A stretch of DNA of 37,654 nt from Acidimicrobiia bacterium (GTDB lineage Bacteria > Actinomycetota > Acidimicrobiia > IMCC26256 > DASPTH01): contig JBBDHW010000055.1 in NCBI GenBank assembly GCA_040880805.1, forward strand, positions 1-37,654. The letters run 5' to 3'. Made by a program: the position numbers and the translations under genes. The notes under the pieces were generated by a model. The model did no database searches. It was not told where the DNA came from and was given only the letters and a program-made list of their open reading frames with translations. Below are positions 33,060 through 37,654 of this stretch, piece after piece. Within the stretch, counting starts at the first letter, position 1. Each line of letters starts with the position of its first letter.

Positions 33060-33914
33060 TCAGGCAAGGCCGGCGAAGAACCGGTCGACCGCGGCGAACC
33101 ACGCTGCAGGATTCTCGAACTGTGGTGAGTGACCGGCGTCGGGGATCAGCACCAGCCGAGCCTCCCTCACCGCGTCGGCCAGCAGAAATGACGCCTCGAC
33201 GAACGTCCCGTCCTCCTCGCCAACGAGCACGAGTGTCGGGCACGTGAGCGCAGCCAGCTCCGCCAGTTGATCCGGCTGACGGGTGATCTCCATCGCGAGC
33301 TCGCTCCACATCACCGGCGACAGCGTGGACCACTTGTGATCGCCGTACTCGCGGAACCCCGGGCGCTCGGCCTCCACTCGTTCGTGCGCCGCCGATCCCA
33401 ACGGGTTGACCTCGTCGAGCAGTTGACGCAGCGCGGCCATCCCGTCACGCCTGGCCACTTCGGCGCCCAAGCTCACGAGCTCCGGATCGATGCCCGGCGG
33501 AGGCCCGGCCGAGGTGTCCATGAGGACGAGCGCCTCGACGCGGCCGGGGCAGGCGAGGACCACGCGGCGGGCCACCATGCCACCCATCGAGTGCCCGAGC
33601 ATCCGGAACTGGTCGAGCTCGAGCGAATCGGCCACGGAGAGCACGTCGGCAGCCAGGCGGTCGAGCGAGTAGGCCGATGGCGCGTCGGGTGCGCCACTCT
33701 CGCCGTGGCCACGGAGGTCGAAGCGGACCACGCGGTGGTCACGCGCCAGCGCGTCGACGTGGTCGGCAAAGTCCTCTTTGGCGCCGCCGAAGCCGTGCAC
33801 CAGGATCAGGGCCGGCGCGTCGTCTCGGGACCCGGCCTCGGTCACCGAGAGCGCGAGCGAAACGCCGTCGTCGGTGGTGATGAACGCACTCGTCGCCGCT
33901 TCGAGCCCTGCCAT
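33060..33914 (-). CDS. Alpha/beta hydrolase
   Basis: The 284-residue protein has the alpha/beta-hydrolase core: ALILVHGFGGAKEDFADHVD (oxyanion loop HGFGG), VVRFDLRGHGESGAPDAPSA, nucleophile GHSMGG near residue 110, an acidic residue in LVLVGEEDGTF, and the catalytic His in IPDAGHSPQFENPAAW. It belongs to the broad esterase/lactonase group; the substrate cannot be told. The start was set to the ATG at 33914, where the fold begins; the longer frame upstream is antisense of the flippase-like gene. It is divergent from that gene with about 70 bp between. Confidence 0.9.
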   Translation of the reverse strand: MAGLEAATSAFITTDDGVSLALSVTEAGSRDDAPALILVHGFGGAKEDFADHVDALARDHRVVRFDLRGHGESGAPDAPSAYSLDRLAADVLSVADSLELDQFRMLGHSMGGMVARRVVLACPGRVEALVLMDTSAGPPPGIDPELVSLGAEVARRDGMAALRQLLDEVNPLGSAAHERVEAERPGFREYGDHKWSTLSPVMWSELAMEITRQPDQLAELAALTCPTLVLVGEEDGTFVEASFLLADAVREARLVLIPDAGHSPQFENPAAWFAAVDRFFAGLA

Positions 33915-33976
33915 GGCCCCAATCTTGCCAGCCGGACGAGCCTTCGCCCTCGGTCGGGGACGGCTGAACGACCCCG

Positions 33977-33982
33977 TAACAT
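33977..33982 (+). promoter_or_regulatory. -10 box TAACAT, probable leaderless promoter
   Basis: TAACAT ends 7 nt before the ATG at 33990 and overlaps the alternative ATG at 33981. This favours 33990 as the start of the flippase-like gene. Confidence 0.4.
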
Positions 33983-33989
33983 GAGCGGA

Positions 33990-35048
33990 ATGGCGGCGTC
34001 GGAAGTTCTTCGCGCGCGGGAAGGTGAGAACCCGAAGCGTCGTTCCGCCGCCTGGAAGCTCGGCCTGCGCATCCTCGTCAGCGCCGGCCTGTTGGTGTTC
34101 CTCATCACCAAGATCCCCTCCGACACGGTCGAACCGAAGAACACCCACGCCGGCACGCTCACCTTCCTCGCCGCTGCGCTCGCCCTCACGTTCGCGGGGT
34201 TCATCTTGTCGGCCTGGCGTTGGCAGCGCGTGCTCGCGGTGTTCGACGCCCACGTCCCGCTCCGGACGCTGCTCGGCTACTACCTCGCGGGTCAGTTCGT
34301 CGGCAACGTGCTTCCCTCGACGATCGGGGGCGACGTCCTTCGCGTGAGCCGTGCCGCAAAGTCCACGGGCAGCTCCGACGTCGCGTTCGCGTCCGTTGCG
34401 ATCGAGCGCCTCACGGGTTTCGTCGCGCTCCCTCTCCTCACGATGATCGGCCTGATGATCAAGCCGTCGCTCCTCGACGTCCCCCACGCGTGGATCTCGC
34501 TCGTGATCTCGCTCGCGACGGTCGCCGCGTTGCTCGTCATCCTCGTGGTGGCCGGCCACCCGCACCTGGCCGGTCGCTTCGCCAAGCACCAGAACTGGAT
34601 GCGCTTCGTCGGCGCGGTCCACATCGGCGTCGACCGGATGCGCCGCGAGCCGGGCCGTGCAACAAGCGTGCTCATCGCCGCGGTCGCATACCAGGCGTCG
34701 GTGGTGGCGGCCGTGTGGTGCGCGGTGCACGCGCTCGGCGTCTCGGTGCCCGATGCGTCCGTCCTCGCCTTCGTTCCCGCGGTCGCCATGGCGCAGGTGC
34801 TGCCGATCTCACTGTCGGGGCTCGGCATCCGTGAGGGGCTCCTCGTCCTGCTCCTGCACCCTCTCGGCGTCCCCACGGGGAAGGCGATCGGCGTCGGGCT
34901 GCTCTGGTACGGCATGACGCTCGTGGTCAGCCTGCTCGGTGCGCCGCTGTTCGCGGCCGGTTACCGGCAGGGGAAGGACGGCGAAATCGACGACACCGAC
35001 GGAGTGCCACCCGACACCGCGGTCGCCGGCCCCACCGTCGCGCCATGA
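33990..35048 (+). CDS. Lysylphosphatidylglycerol synthase transmembrane region/AglD-like membrane protein
   Basis: The 352-residue polytopic protein belongs to the UPF0104/LPG-synthase-TM family. Visible features are a first membrane helix after the basic KRRSAAWKLGLRILVSAGLL, FILSAWRWQRVLAVFD, PLRTLLGYYLAGQFVGNVLP followed by STIGGDVLRVSRAAK (family signature), AIERLTGFVALPLLTMIGLM, and AQVLPISLSGLGIREGLLVL near the end. About eight membrane segments are seen and there is no soluble synthase domain. Members are thought to move or modify lipid-linked substrates. The start could also be the ATG at 33981. It overlaps the PAP2 gene by 4 nt, so the two probably act in the same lipid pathway. Confidence 0.85.
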   Translation: MAASEVLRAREGENPKRRSAAWKLGLRILVSAGLLVFLITKIPSDTVEPKNTHAGTLTFLAAALALTFAGFILSAWRWQRVLAVFDAHVPLRTLLGYYLAGQFVGNVLPSTIGGDVLRVSRAAKSTGSSDVAFASVAIERLTGFVALPLLTMIGLMIKPSLLDVPHAWISLVISLATVAALLVILVVAGHPHLAGRFAKHQNWMRFVGAVHIGVDRMRREPGRATSVLIAAVAYQASVVAAVWCAVHALGVSVPDASVLAFVPAVAMAQVLPISLSGLGIREGLLVLLLHPLGVPTGKAIGVGLLWYGMTLVVSLLGAPLFAAGYRQGKDGEIDDTDGVPPDTAVAGPTVAP

Positions 35049-35908
35049 GCGTCGTCGAAGACGAACACGACGAGACGCTCACTGATCCGGCCCTTCCCCG
35101 GCGCCGCAGGCTTCGGGGTGGGCGTCGGCTGCGCGACGGTCACTACCTGTACTGGTGGGTGGAGATCCTCGCGGTCGTGGTGTTCTACGTGTTGTACTCG
35201 ACGATCCGGAACCTGCACCACGGAAACGCGGCGGAGGCATTCGAGCACGCGAAGGAGTTGATCCGGCTCCAGCGCGACCTCGGCATCAACCACGACCAGG
35301 CCATCCAGGACTGGGCGCTCGGATGGCGTCCTCTGATCATCGCCGCCAACTACTTCTACGGATCGCTGCACTTCATCGTGACCGGCGGCGTGATGGTGTA
35401 CCTGTACCGGAAGTGGAGCAACGACTATCCACTGTGGCGGAACACGCTCGCGGTCGCGACCGGCCTCGCGCTGATCGGCTTCGCACTGTTCCCGCTCATG
35501 CCGCCTCGGCTCCTGCCGGAGCACTACAACTTCGTCGACACGCTGGCGAAGGATCCTGCGTTCTGGTCGTTCAATTCCGGCGCGGTGAACAAGATCTCCA
35601 ATCAGTACGCCGCAATGCCGAGCGTGCACTGCGCGTGGGCCCTCTGGTGCGCGTGCGCCCTCGTGCCCCGGCTGAAGCACTGGTGGGCGAAGGCGCTCGC
35701 GGTGGTGTACCCGATCGCCACGGTCATCGCGATCGTGATCACGGCCAACCACTACATCATCGACGCGCCCGCCGGGTTCCTCGCTCTGGGCATCGGCTAC
35801 GCGGCCGCCCGCACGTTCACCCGCGCGGGTCGGGGTTTGAGCGATTCGGAACCGTCAGTCGTCGTTCCGACGGCGTCCGACGACCCAGCCGATCACAAAA
35901 CCGAGTAG
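35045..35908 (+). CDS. PAP2/AUR1-like phosphatase or phosphotransferase
   Basis: The 287-residue membrane protein carries the later phosphatase motifs of the PAP2 superfamily: MPSVHCAWALWCA near residue 192 (PSxH) and ITANHYIIDAPAGFLALGIG (H-x3-D). FPLMPPRLLPE stands in place of the first motif, as in AUR1-type inositol-phosphoceramide synthase relatives. Five or six hydrophobic segments are present. It could dephosphorylate a prenyl or lipid phosphate or transfer a phospho-head group. The first 30 residues are charged and cytoplasmic. It is coupled to the upstream flippase-like gene by ATGA. Its last 54 nt overlap the convergent LapA-domain gene. Confidence 0.88.
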   Translation: MSVVEDEHDETLTDPALPRRRRLRGGRRLRDGHYLYWWVEILAVVVFYVLYSTIRNLHHGNAAEAFEHAKELIRLQRDLGINHDQAIQDWALGWRPLIIAANYFYGSLHFIVTGGVMVYLYRKWSNDYPLWRNTLAVATGLALIGFALFPLMPPRLLPEHYNFVDTLAKDPAFWSFNSGAVNKISNQYAAMPSVHCAWALWCACALVPRLKHWWAKALAVVYPIATVIAIVITANHYIIDAPAGFLALGIGYAAARTFTRAGRGLSDSEPSVVVPTASDDPADHKTE

Positions 35909-36079
35909 CGCGCAGACGACGATCACGAGGACCAGCGGCGCGCGGACCGTCTCGAAGACAAAGTCGACACGAACGTCGTCGATGTTGGCGAGCGCGAAGA
36001 CCAACAGCACCAGCGCGCAGATGGCGACGACGACGTGGTGGGGCTTGATCCGGCTCTTGGCGTGCTGTTCGTCGACCAC
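35855..36079 (-). CDS. LapA-domain (DUF1049) small membrane protein
   Basis: From the GTG at 36079, 7 nt after GGAGGT, the product is 74 residues. A short basic head (DEQHAKSRIKPHH) leads into membrane helix 1 (VVVAICALVLLVFALANID), the short loop DVRVDFVFETVRAP, helix 2 (LVLVIVVCALLGFVIGWVVG) and the basic end RRRNDD. Two helices joined by a V-x-V/F-x-F loop is the LapA/DUF1049 pattern. The bacterial LapA protein helps assemble LPS with LapB in Gram-negatives; in actinobacteria the role is unknown. It follows the LysR gene by 4 nt. Confidence 0.82.
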   Translation of the reverse strand: MVDEQHAKSRIKPHHVVVAICALVLLVFALANIDDVRVDFVFETVRAPLVLVIVVCALLGFVIGWVVGRRRNDD

Positions 36080-36083
36080 CGGC

Positions 36084-37046
36084 CTACCTCCGCGCTGCGT
36101 TGCGTGTTTGCGTCCCGTCCCGGCCCCCGCGTGACCGTACCGCCTTGTGCCGTGGGTTGCGCGCACCCTTGTGGCCGGCGACGATGCGGGCGACGCTCTC
36201 GCGGACGGCACGGTCGGCGAGCGAGAGCTGCACGTCGCGGGCGTTCACGATCGCGAGCCGGCGAGGCGGCATGTGCGCGATCGCGACCGCGCGGAGATCG
36301 CCGAGGTCGGGCGGCAGCGCGGTCTCCGGGAGGATCGACCCGTAGTCACCTGCCGCAACCAGTTCGGCGATCAAACGGATGCCCTCGACTTCCACCGCCA
36401 CTTCGAGGGTGAGGCCCTGCGAGGCCGCGGCGCTCTCGACCTCGATGCGCAGAGGATTACCGGCCGGTGGAAGGACGAACGAGAGCTTGCTCAGGGCCGC
36501 GAGTGGCACGGGCTCCGCAGGCAGTGGCGTGTCGGCGTGGACGAGCGCGACGAGCGCCTCGTCGAGCAGGTGCTCCACGATGAGGCGGCGATCGTCGACC
36601 GGCTGGGTGACGACCGCCTGCGCGAGCTCGCCCTCGATCACCTCCGCCCACAAGCGTTCGGACGCGCCCTCATTGACGCGGAGCCTTACACCAGGTGCGC
36701 GCGTCCGCAGATCGGCGACGAGCGCGGGCATCAGCCAGCGGCTCGCGGTGCCGACGACGCCGAGCCGCGCGTGCCCGGCTTCGAGGCCCTGGAGCATCGA
36801 GAGGTCGGCGCGCATCGCCTCGAGCTCACGCTGCACGCGCCGCGCTCGTTCGAGGACTACGGCGCCGAACTCGGTTGGTTCTGCGCCTCGGCGACCGCGC
36901 ACGAGCAGTGGAACCCCGAGCTCGAGCTCGAGCTGACGGATCTGATCCGACACGTTCGACTGCACGGTGTTGAGCGCGTCGGCCGCGGCGGTGAACGAAC
37001 CCTCCTCCGCGATCGCCAGCAAGGTGTCGAGGTGCCGGAGCTCCAT
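36084..37046 (-). CDS. LysR-family transcriptional regulator
   Basis: The ATG at 37046, after AGGAGGAC, gives a 320-residue regulator; the frame upstream is spurious. Residues 1-60 form the LysR winged helix (MELRHLDTLLAIAEEGSFTA, AADALNTVQSNVSDQIRQLE, LGVPLLVRGRRG), followed by the substrate-binding domain (ARLGVVGTASRWLMPALVAD, EGELAQAVVTQPVDDRRLI, FVLPPAGNPLRIEVE). The effector is unknown. An inverted repeat of LysR type lies 43 bp upstream. The C-terminal 25 residues are basic and outside the family core. The LapA-domain gene follows in the same direction. Confidence 0.92.
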   Translation of the reverse strand: MELRHLDTLLAIAEEGSFTAAADALNTVQSNVSDQIRQLELELGVPLLVRGRRGAEPTEFGAVVLERARRVQRELEAMRADLSMLQGLEAGHARLGVVGTASRWLMPALVADLRTRAPGVRLRVNEGASERLWAEVIEGELAQAVVTQPVDDRRLIVEHLLDEALVALVHADTPLPAEPVPLAALSKLSFVLPPAGNPLRIEVESAAASQGLTLEVAVEVEGIRLIAELVAAGDYGSILPETALPPDLGDLRAVAIAHMPPRRLAIVNARDVQLSLADRAVRESVARIVAGHKGARNPRHKAVRSRGGRDGTQTRNAARR

Positions 37047-37088
37047 CGTGCCGTCCTCCTGGTCAACCTGCCGCTGTTCAACCGGGCA

Positions 37089-37107
37089 CCATCGCCAATA
37101 ACGATGG
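37089..37107. promoter_or_regulatory. Candidate LysR-type operator (T-N11-A dyad)
   Basis: CCATCG (37089-37094) pairs with CGATGG (37102-37107) around 7 nt and contains a T-N11-A core, the typical LysR-regulator site. It lies between the lysR and whiB genes, as expected for autoregulation. Confidence 0.5.
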
Positions 37108-37126
37108 ACACGATCCATATTAGCTG

Positions 37127-37156
37127 TTGGACAGATCAAGCGGGAGCGGGCAACAT
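37127..37156 (+). promoter_or_regulatory. Candidate whiB promoter
   Basis: TTGGAC (37127-37132), an 18-nt spacer and CAACAT (37151-37156) form a plausible sigma-70-type promoter. It would start the transcript near 37163, just before the leader hairpin. Confidence 0.35.
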
Positions 37157-37171
37157 GGACCCTCGCAGGAC

Positions 37172-37212
37172 GAATCGGGGAGCTGGTCATCCCCCCTCCG
37201 GCTCCCCGATTC
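37172..37212 (+). promoter_or_regulatory. Leader hairpin with a C6 loop upstream of whiB
   Basis: GAATCGGGGAGC (37172-37183) pairs perfectly with GCTCCCCGATTC (37201-37212) over a 17-nt loop holding six C (37191-37196). The whiB start at 37261 is preceded by GGGGTTGGGGG, which could pair with the C loop and hide the ribosome binding site. The fold is seen; the regulatory role is inferred. Confidence 0.55.
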
Positions 37213-37260
37213 TCCAGCACGCACGTACTCACAGAGGTTCTCGGGGTTGGGGGTTTCACA

Positions 37261-37611
37261 GTGTCCGTCGCGGAAATCGTTTCGAACCTGATCTTCTCCG
37301 GGCCGTTGACCTGGACAGACGAAGCGGCGTGCCGGGGCCAGAACGAACTGTTCTTCGCCCCTGCCGGCGAACGCCCCGAGACACGATCGATCCGTGAGGC
37401 CAAGGCGCGAGCCGTCTGCAACACCTGCGCGGCGCTGGATCCGTGCCGGCGTTGGGCCCGGGAGAACCGCGAGTACGGCTTCTGGGGCGGCGAGTCGGAG
37501 GAAGAGCGCGCCGCGGCGGGCTTCCGCGTCGACATGCCCGTGGGCCGCGTCGCGCGCTACCCCAGGGGCGACGGCACCCCCGTCGAGCCCCGCGCACCCC
37601 GAGTCGCCTAA
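37261..37611 (+). CDS. WhiB-family iron-sulfur transcription factor
   Basis: The 116-residue protein has the four Fe-S cysteines of the Wbl family at 24 (DEAACRG), 53, 56 and 62 (CNTCAALDPC), then the GFWGGESEEER turn at 73-83 and a basic C-terminus (RVARYPRGDGTPVEPRAPR). WhiB proteins bind the principal sigma factor and control division, stress or antibiotic responses, depending on the subtype; the subtype here is not clear. The GTG start has a G-rich site (TTGGGGG) 7 nt upstream. A long leader with a perfect 12-bp C6-loop hairpin precedes it. Wbl proteins are confined to Actinobacteria and their phages. Confidence 0.95.
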   Translation: MSVAEIVSNLIFSGPLTWTDEAACRGQNELFFAPAGERPETRSIREAKARAVCNTCAALDPCRRWARENREYGFWGGESEEERAAAGFRVDMPVGRVARYPRGDGTPVEPRAPRVA

Positions 37612-37654
37612 TAGTTCGCTCGCTCGCCGCGGCGCAGGATAACAGCGCCCCGGG

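Overview
The window looks like chromosome from a high-GC actinobacterium, most likely of the Acidimicrobiia type. The evidence is a WhiB protein, a galU-glp cluster with a nearby small membrane protein resembling GlpR, cyclase/ATPase/TPR-type giant proteins, frequent GTG/TTG starts, and many genes with a TANNNT -10 box only 6-8 nt before the start codon (leaderless transcription). No rRNA or marker gene is present, so the taxonomy is inference.

Layout. (1) 1-5187: the 3' end of a giant regulator-like gene ending in a chain of NTF2/SnoaL-like domains, a VapBC toxin-antitoxin pair under a palindromic leaderless promoter, and a hybrid, truncated class III nucleotide cyclase gene. (2) About 5.5-18.2 kb: an accessory island next to tRNA-Ala(CGC). 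It has less biased codon use than its flanks. It holds a broken small gene coupled to an unrecognised 455-aa protein with a SAP-like segment, an unknown 225-aa protein coupled to an XRE/ImmA-IrrE metallopeptidase, and, facing them, a compact four-gene operon on the minus strand: ParB-like protein, SNF2-type helicase, DUF3883-like nuclease and a WWARR/DPPY DNA methyltransferase with zinc ribbons. The right end is wreckage: an IS3-type transposase remnant, a frameshifted VWA/OmpA-like gene and the C-terminal half of a large serine recombinase whose stop codon lies inside the tRNA. A 13-bp direct repeat (5507-5519 and 18184-18196) is a candidate pair of attachment cores.

(3) 18.3-26.1 kb: a minus-strand housekeeping block: plsY, galU, glp/moeA, a CocE-type hydrolase, moaA, moaC, a GlpR-like membrane protein and a translin-family protein. 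This joins phospholipid, UDP-glucose and molybdenum-cofactor synthesis, with a possible Glp-GlpR link to cell division. (4) 26.2-29.5 kb: an FmdB zinc-ribbon gene under a CIRCE heat-shock operator, a SAF-domain membrane protein, uppP, a BtuF-like binding protein and an orphan Phd antitoxin. (5) 29.8-37.6 kb: tldD-tldE, a FlK-like thioesterase, an alpha/beta hydrolase, a lipid flippase-like protein coupled to a PAP2 enzyme, a LapA-domain protein, a LysR regulator and whiB.

The best candidate for an undescribed system is the four-gene ParB/SNF2/DUF3883/methyltransferase operon, possibly with the convergent XRE-ImmA pair. Its likely role is restriction-modification-like phage defence; this is inferred from domains and context only. 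Other points of interest are a dispersed hairpin element in three copies with stem covariation, a CIRCE-controlled FmdB gene, and a C6-loop hairpin in the whiB leader.
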